Below are positions 29,768-41,736 of a stretch of 64,000 nt of DNA, piece by piece (positions within the stretch are counted from its first letter, which is position 1; the number at the start of each line of letters is the position of its first letter). Both the position numbers and the translations under genes were made by a program. The stretch comes from Zanthoxylum bungeanum (taxonomy: Eukaryota; Streptophyta; Magnoliopsida; Sapindales; Rutaceae), in contig SKCR01018445.1 of assembly GCA_019454045.1 (NCBI GenBank), positions 124,001 through 188,000 on the forward strand, in the 5' to 3' direction. The notes under the pieces were generated by a model. That model saw only the letters and a program-made list of their open reading frames with translations, was not told where the DNA came from and searched no databases.

Positions 29768-32259
29768 TGTTGGGGCAGTTGTGGAACCCCTATGGTCGGA
29801 TCGATGCCCAGGGCAGCGAAAATGGGTCTAACCCATGGATATCAAGTATGGGTGTAATTTTAAATCATTTATTGAAATACTATATTCCATTAAGAGTGTA
29901 TAGGAAAAAATCGGGACTGAATCGGAGTCCGGAAGCTCCCGAACGAAGTAAAACAAAAACTGCGTACATCAAGCACATGTCGCACGTGTACCACACGTGC
30001 TACAGTGCGCACGTGCTACAGTGCGCGCGCATATTGTAGCGCCCAGGTGTGAAACCTTTTTTTTTGTTCATTTCATTTGTTTTTCAAAATGCACAGCTCT
30101 CTGGATTCCAGAGAGCTGATGCAATTATGATCTATTACCCTAATTGCTTCTGGTCTTCCCTACACACTTTAAAAACACTGAAAATTAATTTTTAATTTCA
30201 AAACCAATATTAACACATGTTATAGAATAAAAATCAATTTTTTCAAAATATCAAATATTTTTCCAAAAACATACATTTATTCTAAATACGCATTTGCGTA
30301 AATTTTGAATCCAATACACAAACCATTTTAGAATCCCAATTAGAAATGTCTCATGAGCAATTCTAGTCCACCTAAAGGTGGTCAAGTGAATCTAGAATGG
30401 TAGTTATAGCTCTAAGCTTTAATTTAGAGTTCTAAACTCTTATTAATTGTTCTATGTCCAACATGAACATCTTTGACCTAATTACAAGCATGTTGTGTTT
30501 ATACTTCTAAAGTATCCTAACACAATTGATTAGCCTTATTCAACATTAAGCTATGTGATCATGCATCTAATACACAAATAAACATAGCTTAGGAGAATAT
30601 CAAACTTTACCTAGTAAGCTTGCTGCAAGATCCAATCTACTTCTCCTTTGTTGAAATCGTCGGAGAACCTCCAAGGTGTGCAAGCTTGACTTCAAGATCC
30701 AATCTTGTTTCCAATGCTTCCAAGCTTCACTTCAAGATCCAATCTTGATTTCTCCTAGATGAAATGTTGTAGAGACCTCACAAGCTTTTCTAAACACTTA
30801 TCTAACTTAGGCTAATCTCTCAAGAATTTGCTTATGCTTGTATTTGAACTTGTAATTAAAACCTTCCTAAAGCTTGCTATTTATAGCAAAACTTATGCAA
30901 TTTTTAATTAATAAAAGTTGTAATCAACTTTTTAGTGGGCTTAATCTAATTTTTCCAAATATGTATAATTAGGTGTGACTAATCTCCATTGTCTCCCACT
31001 TTGATTTAATCCAGTTAAATCAAGCCAAGGATTAGGAAATGGATTAGTTAAATGTTTGCCACTTTGATTTAATCCAATTAAATCAAGCCAAAACCACTTA
31101 TTATTACATACTTACAATTACCATAATATCCTCAAATGGTAGAGATAATTATGATATTAAAATTAAGCCCTTGTGTAATTATTGAATTAATCAAATTAAT
31201 CCAATTAAGTCAAAGTAAATAATCAATGTTATCCAATAACACTTGATTATCTTAGTTGATAATTATAATATCGAATATTATCTTTTATCAAAATTAATCG
31301 GCTACCGAAGTGCTCAACGAGTACAATTCATATTGGGACTCTCTAAGTTCAGACATGTTTGTCATATAAGCCTAGCTAATATGTACGCAATCCGGCCACC
31401 TCCGAATTCACAAAGAACACGAACGACCTTTTTGAACTATACAAGTTGAGGTCATCATATATTTTTAGCAATCCATCCGTCGTAGGCTATCCGAGTTGTA
31501 CTTAGAAAACATAGAATATACCGCCAAGTTTCCAAGACACACATCTCATGTCGACATGTCCACGATTCTTCATAACTGATGCGATCCACCCTAGGTGATC
31601 GACTTTGGCCAAAGATTTAAGAATCGTGACTTTACTTACATGGATACCTAAACCCCTTATGGTACACATAAGAGCTGACGGTCTTGCTTCGCACTTGATT
31701 ACTGAGTGCATCGGTCCACACCCAACGAACATATAGAGGCCAGACCATGAAAGGTTTCTGACATACATGGCATCTAAGTGTGGAGGATCTCACATAAAAA
31801 AAATGTTATCCTATAGTCAAAGGATTACATATGCTACTCGACTCAAGGAGATTCCTATTGATGGTGGTGTGTACATCCAACTATTAGAAATCACATGTGA
31901 GTCATTCAGTATTCGCTCAAACGAATACCCACATGTCTATACGAGTTTCCAAAACTCATGGTACATCGCGTTAAACCATTGGAACTCCAATTCCAATATA
32001 CGACATGTGCTAGTCTTATAGGTTATAGGAATTTGACCGTTTTCCAAAACCAACGACTAGGAAAATTTACCTAAAGAATAGTTTACACCTAGTATCAAGA
32101 CTATTCTAAGGTCGATGTCATTCTTAGCATATCTATACATCAATTTAATACACGTAATGACAATACAATTATAAGGTATGAAATGAAAAATGTAGTTATT
32201 TTATTAATAAATAATAAAATGTACAAATCGGATTGGCACTCCAAGCACCAACTCCATCA
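29768..32259 (-). repeat. 3' LTR of minus-strand copia element (copia-3)
   Basis: Read on the minus strand, it begins TGATGGAGTTGGTGC at 32259 and ends ...CCAACA at 29768 (2492 bp). The start shares 'gttggtgctyrgagygccaa' with the copia-1 and copia-2 LTRs. A purine tract (AGGTGGGAGTT on the minus strand, 32260-32271) precedes it, and the RNase H stop lies just upstream. Confidence 0.75.
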
Positions 32260-32272
32260 AACTCCCACCTAC

Positions 32273-32750
32273 TTAGTGCCAATCTGGATGGTACCGTTGT
32301 CCCATCTCCTCCACGTGTTTACAGAATAACTTTGGAGGTAAGGCCTTTGTAAGCGGGTATGCTATGTTGTCTTGTCCTTGAAACTTCAAGACCACTATGT
32401 CTTTTCGTTCAATAATCTCTCTAATTGCACGGTATTTCCTTTCCACGTGTTTAGACTTGGAATGCGCCCTCGGCTCCTTAGCCTGTGTGATGGCTCCATT
32501 ATTATCGCAGTATAATGGGATCGAATCCGTAATACTAGGCACAATGCCAAGCTCTGTGATAAAATTTCTAATCCAAACAGCTTCTTTAGCATCTTCTGAA
32601 GCCGTTATAAATTCTGTTTCAGTGGTGGAATCATCTTTTGAGCCTTGCTTTGAACATCGCCAACTAATTGCACCACATTTAAGGGTAAATATGTATCATG
32701 ATGTAGATTTTCTATCATTTGGATCTCCCTGGAAGTCGGAGTCTGTATAA
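32273..32750 (-). pseudogene. copia-3 RNase H remnant
   Basis: On the minus strand the last 89 codons read PLYCDNNGAITQAKEPRAHSKSKHVERKYR and end in HPDWH at a stop. CDN supplies one RNase H Asp. The upstream part, holding the STTE..F region and the first Asp, is readable only in other frames near 32570-32740, so the domain is frameshifted. It corresponds to 17280-17758 of copia-1. Confidence 0.8.
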
Positions 32751-32836
32751 CCCTTAACTTGTAGCTCATTTTCTCCATATATCAGAAACTTATCCTTGGT
32801 ACCTTTAAGATATTTTAGGATATGTTTCACGGTTGT

Positions 32837-34040
32837 TCAATGATTAATACCTGGATCAGATTGATATTGGCTGGTCACACTGACGCCGAAACTGATGTCA
32901 GGTCTAGTACATAACATAACATGCATTATGCTTCCAATACAAGAAGCATATGGCAAGTTAGACATCCTAACTCTCTCTTCCTCAGTTTGAGGTGCCATTT
33001 TCTTCGAGAGATGTATGTCGTATCGGAAAGGTACATTTCCTGCCTTGCAGTTGGTAAAGCTGTACCTTTCCAACATCTTGTCTATGTACGTCGATTGTGA
33101 CAACCCTATAAGCTACCTATCTCTATCTCGGTAGAGCCTTATACCTACTATATAGGAAGCTTCACCCATATCTTTCATGGATAAGTTCTTGCAAAGGTAG
33201 GCTTTCATACTTTGCATCATCTCTATATCATTTCCTATGATAAAGATGTCATTTACATACAATACTAGGAAAACTATCATGCTCCCACTAAATTTCTTAT
33301 AAACACATGGTTCTTCCTCGTTTTTTATGAATCCAGATAATCTAATTATCTCATCAAAACGATGATTCCAGCTTTGGGATGCCTGTTTAAGTCTATAAAA
33401 TGATATTTGGAGCTTACAAACCAAGTTTGAAGTCTCACTGGATACAAACCCTCTGGTTGTTCCATATAGATATCCTCCTCAAGGAATCCATTTAGGAAAG
33501 CGGTTTTCACATCCATCTGCCATATCTCATAGTCATGATATGCAGCAATGGCTAAAATAATCCTAATGGAATTTAGCATGGCTACTGGTGAAAAAGTTTC
33601 CGCATAGTCAATCCTAGGACGTTGAGTGTAACCTTTCACTACCAGTTGGGCCTTAATGGTTTCCGCCTTTCCATCGGGCCTTCGCTTCCTTTTGTAAACC
33701 CATTTACAGCTAATAGGTTTAACTCCTTCAAGAATTCAACTAAGTCCCAGACTTGATTGGCATGCATTGAATCCATTTCGGATTTCATGGCTTCCTACCA
33801 TTTTCCCGAATCGATATCCAATATCGTTTTTTTAAACGTAGCCGAATCTGTTTGCTCCAAGAGGAGAACATCAAGGCTCACATCAGATGTTATAAACAAT
33901 CTTTCATGAAGCCTTGATATTTTATTTGACTTACATAGAACCTGTGTTGTAGATCCTTCACCTAGTTGGATCTCTAGTTCCATCTCAGGTTCTTTAATGT
34001 TGGGCAAACTCATCAAGTTTAATCTCTCTACAATTCCCAC
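32837..34040 (-). pseudogene. copia-3 reverse transcriptase remnants
   Basis: On the minus strand from 34040 the pieces read ERLNLMSLPNIKEPEMELE, ILDIDSGKW (about 33795), KGYTQRPRIDYAETFSPVAM and QMDVKTAFLNGFLEEDIYMEQPEG (33639-33346), LKQASQSWNHRFDEIIRLSGF (about 33370), then VLYVNDIFIIGND (about 33250). The active-site YVDD is therefore YVND, a loss of one catalytic Asp. A TAG at 33115-33113 stands before LIGLSQSTYID, the same codon as the stop in copia-1. The tail (33103-32837) includes YASCIGSIMHVMLCTRPDIS. The integrase, gag and 5' LTR are absent; the sequence stops near 34041 at a SIRE-like LTR. Confidence 0.85.
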
Positions 34041-34044
34041 TTTC

Positions 34045-34830
34045 TCTCAAAAATTGCTTTTAACCTTGGGGCAACTTTAACTTTCACTATAAATAAGCCC
34101 CAAATTCATTTTTGCCAAGCACTTCAACCTTCATACAATTTATACTAAGGCAAGAACAGAGAGTTTACTAAACCTTCATCATCAAACACTCTCATACATC
34201 AAGCTCACACATTACACCTTCATATTATTAGTAGTGAGCTTAGAACACTTAGGTAAGCAACTCAAATATTGAATCTTTATTATCTTTGTGAGTGCCCAAG
34301 TGATATTGTTGTTAATCTTCATATTCAAACACTTGAAGTTGTGAAATAATTTTGTGAGTGGGTATACTAAAAAAGGTGATTTGTATGAGGTTTGCGAGTG
34401 AACCTATTAAGAAAACTCATTGTAAGAGGTTTGGAGTGAACCTAGTTTGTAAAACTCTTGGTTGCGGGTGAGCCACAGAAAACTCATTGTAAGTTGTGGT
34501 CTCAACTTAATGAAAATCTTCAAGCGCAGCTTGGAGGAGTGGACATAGTCATTGTTGGCCGAACCACTATAAATCACCAGTGTTATTTTTTCTATCCCGA
34601 AACTCTTTACTTATTGTAAATTTTATTTTATATATGCTAATTGTTTATAAACTTGCTTTTAGATGATATATTGTAATTGAGAAAATTAACCTAAGCTTAA
34701 TTGGTAAAGTTACAAGCTTAGTAGCATAAAATTGGCAAAAAAATTTTATTCCGCATATTTAGGCTATTACCCAATTCAACCCCTATTGGGTATATAGTGT
34801 TGTGTGTTGTATTACTTGTAGGTAATTTCA
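34045..34830 (+). repeat. 5' LTR (partial) of the SIRE-like element
   Basis: Its last 0.77 kb aligns with 58160-58926, ending 'ggtaatttca'. Relative to the 3' copy it lacks about 390 bases between 'ttttaacctt' (about 34062) and 'ggggcaactt', which in the 3' copy hold the ACCGGT repeats. The start is missing. Confidence 0.8.
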
Positions 34831-34832
34831 AT

Positions 34833-34849
34833 TGGTATCAGAGCGAGGT
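34833..34849 (+). other. Primer-binding site of the SIRE-like element
   Basis: TGGTATCAGAGCGAGGT lies two bases after the LTR end CA. It is an exact match to the common plant copia site for initiator methionine tRNA. Confidence 0.9.
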
Positions 34850-34885
34850 ATTCTCAACAAAGACTTAACCATCCAAGAATCGATC

Positions 34886-36038
34886 ATGGTCTCTACAAGC
34901 TACACATCATATTTTGCCGAATGAGCATCCACCGATATGCCGCCATTTTATGGCGGAACAAACTTCAAATTTTTGAAAAGAAGAATGCTCACTTTTTTGC
35001 TCGCATGCGATATTGGTGGATATAAAGAGATCACGAGAGGGTGAAAACTTCGGTAAATTCTAATGCACTTCAATTTTTATACGAAGCATTAGATAAAAGC
35101 ATAATTGATAAAATTCTCAAATCTACAAATGTAGATGAAGTATGGAAATCCTTAAAATTTCTAAATGAGGGAATTAGTTAATTAAATGAATTCAAAATTG
35201 ATCCTAACTCATCTAATGATGAAAATTATTATTTGACATTCATGGCTATTGAAAATCCTAGAGCGGAATTGGAAAATGAAATCATTGAAAGTTCTAAAAC
35301 TGATATTTCCGATTGTGATGAAATACTTGACATGTTTAATGATTTACATGATAAATATAATGCTCCTAAAATAAATGTAATTTGATTAAGGAAGAACATA
35401 CATTACATCAACATGAACATGCATCATCTATGGATAACATTCGTGCTTTGTAAAATGATGATATTTACTTAAAGACCAAACATGAAAATGATGTATTATT
35501 TGAACAAAATGAGCATACATCTCTTATTGAACAAATTCATGCTTTAGATAATGAGAACATGTGTTTAAATGATGAGCATGAACTTTGTGTAGAGAACATG
35601 CAAAAAGAAGCATCTACTTCTAAATCATCATGTGCTTGTGAATTGTTAAAAATTGAAAATGATTATTAGAACAAGAAATTAGATCATTTGCAATGCATTG
35701 TGACAAAGTTCACTCAAGGTGAAAAGAATTTTAAAACGTTACTTGGTTCACAAAGAAATGTATATGGAAAATATGGATTAGGATACAAGTCTCACATGAA
35801 GGAAAAATATTTGAACAATCATTTTGTGAAGGCATCCAAATCATATACACATTCATCTCATATACATGCATCTAAAGTATTTAAATCAAATATTAAATAT
35901 CATGCATGTAATATGATAGGTCACAAAAGTTATGATTATTGGACTAAAAAGAAGAATGTGGTTGTTATGTGGGTTCTGAAAGAAATCAAAATTAACCCCC
36001 ATGGACCCCAGAAAATTTGGGTACCAAAATACACTTAA
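34886..36038 (+). pseudogene. SIRE-like gag pseudogene
   Basis: The ATG at 34886 reads MVSTSYTSYFAE and meets a stop at 34919. The continuing sequence shows PPFYGGTNFKFLKRRMLTFLLACD, the copia Gag pattern 'PP.F.G.NF..WK.RM..FL'. Later parts form a long helical, Asn- and Glu-rich region with stops (for example near 35450 and 35667). The final open stretch (35688-36038) contains YHACNMIGHKSYDYWTKK, a zinc knuckle whose outer cysteines are lost, and ends with PQKIWVPKYT, a linker typical of SIRE-type Gag-Pol junctions. Gag would package element RNA; this copy is dead. Confidence 0.75.
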
Positions 36039-36727
36039 ATGATTATATAGGGGGAGCTTTGGGGATGGTTCATAATGAGAAATGCAAATTGATCCTAAAG
36101 ACTCAAAAAAATGAGGAAAAAGCCCAACAAGAAAGAATATAAAATCTCTACCTAAAATTTGAATGAATTTTGGATCAACACTTGATGACAACGGTAAAAG
36201 GTAAAATCTGTGTTTACGGAAATATTGATACCGTTCCTCCAATCTATATGTGTATGCTTATCTCAATTGGTAAATTGGATTTGAATTCGAAGCATACTAG
36301 TGGTGAGGCAAATTGTATTACAATTGATTCTCATTTGGTATCATCATATGCCTTAATCATATTATTAATCTTATTTAACATCAATTGGTATCACTTAAGA
36401 TATATTGAGTTATATGATATATGTGATCCTTTTGAATGTTTAGCATTGAATATGCATTGCCATTGATTATTATTGAAAACAAAAATGAAATGCATGAATA
36501 TTGTCTTAATTTGAGTGATTTTGATGATTTATGCATGATTTTTTGTTTGGCAAAAAAAAAAAAGGAGAAATATATGATAATGCTAAGTGTGCATGTTAAT
36601 GAACTTTCATATGTTTATGTACAAGTTAATTGGTATCTCATAACGCTTAATTTTTACTTCTCCATTCTTTTTGAAAATGTCAAAATGGGAGAAATCATAT
36701 AATGAGATTAAAACTTGTATATCTTCA
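36039..36727 (+). other. Remaining interior of the SIRE-like element
   Basis: The region has no pol motif. It is AT-rich with short chance open frames. 'caaaatgggagaa' (36681-36693) resembles the purine tract before a SIRE-type 3' LTR. It ends abruptly at 36728 against the truncated LTR of the AD element. Confidence 0.5.
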
Positions 36728-38339
36728 TTCTTGTGCGCGTTATGGAAGCTTAACGACATAGTTCTCATATATTTAAGTATTGGATACTTATGCAAGTGTG
36801 ATAAGAGATTCTGTTAGCCGTTGGACCGGGAATAGCTTCGCTCTGGATAGACCCATTGGAGTCTCATTGGTAGTATGACTATGTGTCTATGGGAATCCGA
36901 ATCAGGGTAGGTGTATGTGATCTTTAACCTGAGACTTGCATTGCTATTACTTGCGACAATCAGTTTGCTTTGATTTTGGTCGTCCGGAGCTTTAACAGGT
37001 TCTGTGTACGCCTCTGCTGGGTTTGCTGAGAATCGTAGTGTATTGGATGTGATGTTAAGATGAGAGTATCACTTCAGTCATATGGAGATGATGGTCACAC
37101 AAGATATGGTACTAGTACTCTTAAATGCTGCAGCTACCGAGATAATATGACTAGGTCATATTATCCGATTATAGAGACTAGTTACGCGGGATCCGATGTA
37201 TGCTTCGTACGGGGCAGACACAGAGCCAGCCCTAGGCCTCGCATGTGACATCCGATACTGGATCGTATTACACATTACATAGTATTACTACGCCTGATAC
37301 AGATTATATATTCATTGTTGAATATTTCTGGAGAATTGGGTAGACACGGTACTTTGCTAGAAGCCAACCATGTCTTTTAAATTGGTGAGAACGTGGTACG
37401 GGGCACGCACGTGTCGGATAATCTGACAACCGTATTTACTGCCAAAATATCCATGAATCTCTTGGGTCGCTTCTCAAAGATTCACCAATGACATTTGACT
37501 CGAACAGAATTAATCTGGGATTAATTATGAGAGAGAAAATTAATCTAGGATTAATTGCGGTAAGAATTAATCTGTGATTAAATTCTTCTAGAAGAGAGAA
37601 CGCGATTAATTTGGAATTAATCGATAAAATAAATTTAATAGTTAAATTATATTTTTCTATTTAATTTATTTATTTGGCTAAAATAATATATCGGATATAT
37701 TAATTGAAATTGGATTTCAATACGGAATTAAAATTGGATTTTAATTCAAGAGAACGAATTAATTTTGGAATTAATTCGTAAGCGACTTTCGTAATAATTT
37801 TTCTACGCATTATTATTTAATTAAATTTGATTTAATTATGTCGCGATGGAAAATTCGTTTAATCAGATTAAACGAACCCGGGCCCAAAGCCTAGTTGTGT
37901 GAGCCAACTTGAATTTTGAATTTTAAGTGGTGGGACCCACTTTACTTACATCACTTGTCACAAAGTTGATGGAAGTGGTTGAGCTCATTTAATGCAAAGT
38001 CTTTAACACACAAACTAGACAAGTTTTAAAAACTAATTGTTTTGGAAACAACAACTATTCACATCTCTCTCTCTTTTCCCTCATTGGCAGTGAGCTTCTT
38101 TCTTCTTGGAGACAAATTTTGCTTCAAAATTTATTCAAGCTAGCACTTGGAGAGTTGAATCAAGGTGATAGGGAAACTTACCCAAGGGTTTGGAACTCAT
38201 CACAAAGCTTGGAGCTTCTACATCCAAAGGATTTTAGAAAATTTTCAACCGATCAATGTAAGTATTTCCGCAACTTACTTGTTAAATTCACACTAGAATC
38301 ATGTTTAGAGATCATTGGCATGTCTTAGTGACACTAACA
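36728..38339 (+). repeat. 5' LTR of copia AD (5'-truncated)
   Basis: It aligns with 56174-57783 from 'tgtgcgcgtt' to the end ACACTAACA. It contains the palindrome array at 37508-37778. The loss of the LTR start means the left target duplication cannot be read. Confidence 0.85.
37508..37778. repeat. Palindrome array with three-base spacers, LTR A
   Basis: Perfect inverted repeats with short spacers follow one another. AATTAATC/GATTAATT occurs with TGG (37508-37526) and TAG (37538-37556). CGATTAATT/AATTAATCG has TGG (37603-37623). TAATATAT/ATATATTA has CGG (37684-37702). ATTGAAAT/ATTTCAAT has TGG (37703-37721). GAATTAAAAT/ATTTTAATTC has TGG (37725-37747). CGAATTAATT/AATTAATTCG has TTGG (37755-37778). 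Confidence 0.8.
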
Positions 38340-38340
38340 A

Positions 38341-38353
38341 TGGTATCGGAGCC
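38341..38353 (+). other. Primer-binding site of copia AD
   Basis: TGGTATCGGAGCC follows the LTR end ACA by one base. It is a close variant of TGGTATCAGAGC. Confidence 0.8.
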
Positions 38354-39856
38354 ATCTAAACTTGATTTGAATTCTCGGGTTTATACACTTTAATTTGGGG
38401 ATTTTGCTTGGAGCTTATAAATTTCTAAATTGATTGTTTGGCTGTGCTTAGATGATGATGACTTAGAGTTACACATTGTTGGATTTGTGAAAAATTGATT
38501 AGATCAAAATTCCCCAATTCCTTAAGCATGGTTGAAACTTTGCCCCTAGGATACTCATGGTGATTTTTTGAAATTTAACAATTGGATGTGTTATAAGCAT
38601 GAAATGAATGTTGATTGTTGATTTAATTGGATTGAAATCAAAATTGAATGTTGTTTCTTTCTATTGCCGTGAGTTGAAGCATGTTGGATGAATTGATATT
38701 GCTTCAATTTTGTGTTGGACATGAATTGAAAATTAAGCATGATTAATTAGATTAATTAATGTTTTGGAAATATTAGATTAATTGATTAATTGTGTGAATT
38801 ACACTTTAATTGGATTAATATGATATTGGAATATTATGCTAATTTAATTTGTTGTATTTGGGCTAATGGGCTTGGTTGGGCCAAGTATGGTTTTGGACAA
38901 TTGGGTTGGATCCAATTGGGCCTAAAACCATTTCCATAAAGTCCAAAATATGACTTTGAGCCTTTAATAATTTAATTGGGCCTAATAGGCCAAAACTAAT
39001 TTTGTGGCATATGGTGATTCCTAAATGGGCCTTGGCATTTTGGGTTTGATCCATAATGGCCAAAGTTCATGCCTAAATAATCAATTGAAAGCCCATTGGA
39101 CTTAATTGAATAGCATTGGATGCTAATTGGGTCTTTGAGACCCATTTGGATTGGATTTGGAATCCAAGTCTAAAAGGCACTATTATAAGTGTAATTATTT
39201 AATTTGGAATTAAACATGAATTAGTATTGGATACAATTTAAATTGGATTTAAAATTATAGTTCGATATAATTCAAGAATACTTACTTTGAGTATTTATTC
39301 TTAAACGAGTTGGACTCGCGCAAATCAAATCGTTGTATGAACATTGGATGGTCATTAATTGAAGATTAATTAATTGGATTAGATTGATTGACAACATGCT
39401 TTGTGTGAATACTTGGATGTATTTATTGAATAATGTATATCGGATGGATATTAGATGGGTGGGGGCAATTTTGGAAATTATTGTAAATATGGTATTTATT
39501 TGAAATTGGACCTGCGTGTCCAGCCTTTCACCTCATATTCTCTTTGTATTTCTCTTCTCACCAATTCCCCTCAATGAAAATGAGGTTTCTTTATGTATTA
39601 TGTAATTTGGTAGAAGAATGTAAAGTGCTAGCGGGAGAGAGGAGAGAGATAGATTTGTTCTATGAACAATTGTATTATATATCCATCCGTATATCATTAT
39701 TAAACTTTATCGCGCCTTATTATGCTTTTAGAATGCATGTTTAAGGGTGTATGATGAGACCTAATCAAAGATAATAAATTGGTTGCCATTCACGAAAAAA
39801 CCCTCACTTTAATATTAAGTGTTTTCCTTCTATTGAGTGGTTCTTTCTCAAGATCC

Positions 39857-40088
39857 AAGATTGGCTTTGATTTGTTGGCCAAAGTTAAGATCATTGCCCA
39901 TCGCGGATGTGTTTGAACCATGAAAGCTTTATTATACATCGCATGTCTTGGGCTGTTGTGACTTTTTGGCCAAAGTCAAGGTCACTTATGTACATCGACG
40001 TGGATTACGAAGCTTTCCCACTGTCAATGGGTCGCGCTTAACTGGAATCATTAAGCTTATCGATCCAAAGCCAATGCTTAGTTGATTC
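39857..40088 (+). repeat. Leader stem-loop array with GCCAAAG-type loops (copia AD)
   Basis: In unit 1 the loop TTGTTGGCCAAAGTTAAG (39872-39889) is closed by TGAT/ATCA, a TT/TT mismatch and GGC/GCC. In unit 2 TTTTTGGCCAAAGTCAAG (39963-39980) is closed by GTGAC/GTCAC, then TT/TT. In unit 3 a loop with GATCCAAAGCCAAT (40057-40075) is closed by TTAAGC/GCTTAG and an outer GAATCA/TGATTC with one bulged T. The fourth unit known from BC would lie beyond the insertion point at 40143. Stems differ from those of BC but still pair. Confidence 0.75.
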
Positions 40089-40142
40089 AAAAGAAAAGGT
40101 TAGGAAATATATATTGGATATATGTTTTGGACTTGGAGGTCC

Positions 40143-40311
40143 ATGTTAGGGATATGCCCTATACCCAACTTGTGGATGGGCTATATGTACATGTATTTGT
40201 AATATTTTCATTAATTAATAAAATGGAAATCTTTATTATATGTCTTACATAACTTATATGAATCATCAACACTGTAATAAAGCCCTTGGAGTAATAAGAC
40301 GATGGCTTCCG
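40143..40311 (+). repeat. Solo-type LTR F, left part
   Basis: It begins TGTTAGGGATATGCCC, a typical copia LTR opening, inside the AD leader after 'cttggaggtcca'. It is interrupted after 'gatggcttccg' by element BC and continues at 50140. Confidence 0.65.
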
Positions 40312-41364
40312 TGTTGGACAATTATGACCCATAGCGTCACTATTTGTACAGATCATGGTGTTGTTGTACAAATTAACTATGTGACAAAGGAGATTGCACT
40401 CTTATCATTTGTGATTAGATCACCTAGATATATAAATGATATGAGGTCCCTATGATTTGTTCCTGGACGGAGAATGATATGAGACAGTATCAGTCCACGA
40501 AGGATAAATCATTAAATATCCCTAGTCAGAGTATTATCGAGATTGGACATCGATAAATACGTAAAAGACTAGTATTACACTTGTTCGCGTTGTGAGGGCA
40601 CAACGGCATAGTTCTCATATATTTGGGTATATGATACTCATGCAAGTGTAATACGAGGTTGTGTTTTAACGATGGTACGGGAAACGGCTTCGCTCTGGAT
40701 AGACCTCCTAGGAATTCCATTGGTAGTATGACTATGTGTCTATGGAAGTCCGAAATCAGGGTAGGTGTATTTGGTCTTAACCTGAGACTTGCACCGCTAA
40801 AAGTTTCGACAATCAATATACTTTGGTTGCGGTCGTCCAGGGCTTTAACAGGTTCTGTGTACGCCAATGCTGGGTATATTGAGAATCGTAGTGTGTTGGG
40901 TGTGATGTCAAGACGGAAGTATCACTCTAGTCATATGGACATGATGGTCACGTAGGATATTGTACTAGTACTCTTAAGTACTGCAGTCATCGGGATAAAA
41001 TGACAAGGTCATGTTTATCCGATTATAGAGACTAGTTACCAGACATCCGACATGTGCTTCGTACGGGGTAGACACAATTCCAGCCCCGGGCCTAGCACGT
41101 GATCATCCGATACTGGACAGAAATACGCAATACTACGTATACTACGCCTGATATAGATCCTTTAGTCCTGTAAGGATATTTCTGGAGAATTGGGTAGGCA
41201 TGGTGCTTTGCTAGAAGCCAAACTTGTCTTGTAAATCGGTATAAACGTAGTACTTGGTACTTACGTGTTCGGATAGTCCGACGATCGAATTTACTGCCAA
41301 CATATCCGGGGATCTCATGGGTCGCTTCCCGAAGATTCACCGATGACATATGACTCGCACTCTA

Positions 41365-41582
41365 AATTAATCTGGGATTAATTAGAAGAGAGAGAAAATT
41401 AATCTGGGATTAATTGCGGAGATATTTTATCTCGGATAAAATATCAATTAAAGAGAGATAACGATTAATTTGGAATTAATCGATTAATTAATATATTTGA
41501 TATATTAAACGAAATTGGATTTCGACGCGGAATTAAAATTAGATTTTAATTCGGGCGAACGAATTAATTTAGAATTAATTCG
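41365..41582. repeat. Array of eight consecutive palindromes with TNG spacers, LTR B
   Basis: Eight perfect inverted repeats occur in 218 bp: 41365-41383 and 41397-41415 (stem 8, TGG), 41421-41445 (stem 11, TCG), 41462-41482 (stem 9, TGG), 41488-41508 (stem 9, TTG), 41510-41524 (stem 6, TGG), 41530-41552 (stem 10, TAG) and 41560-41582 (stem 10, TAG). Stem sequences differ, but the spacer is always three bases, T-N-G. The array recurs in LTRs A, C, D and E. Confidence 0.9.
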
Positions 41583-41736
41583 TTAGCGACGTGAATAGTG
41601 ACTTCGCTAGGCGTAATCATTTAATTGCGTCGCAACAGAAAATTCATTAATTTGGAATTAGCGAACCCGAGCCCGAGATTATTTGCGAGCGCATTAGCAT
41701 TTCGAATTCGAGTGCGGCACGCAAGTCAAATCAAGC

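Larger units (their letters stand above)
38340..40142 (+). other. Long untranslated leader of copia AD
   Basis: These 1.8 kb between primer-binding site and the later insertion have no coding frame. The sequence is rich in 'attgg' and 'taattgg' words and parallels 42370-44220 of element BC in order and content. It holds three stem-loops of the GCCAAAG type near its end. It is cut at 40143 by an LTR. Confidence 0.65.

Noticed and set aside
31600..31625. GGCCAAAG word in the minus-strand copia LTR
   Set aside because: It is a single occurrence, not at the tip of a convincing stem and not in a leader, so it is not counted with the GCCAAAG stem-loop arrays.
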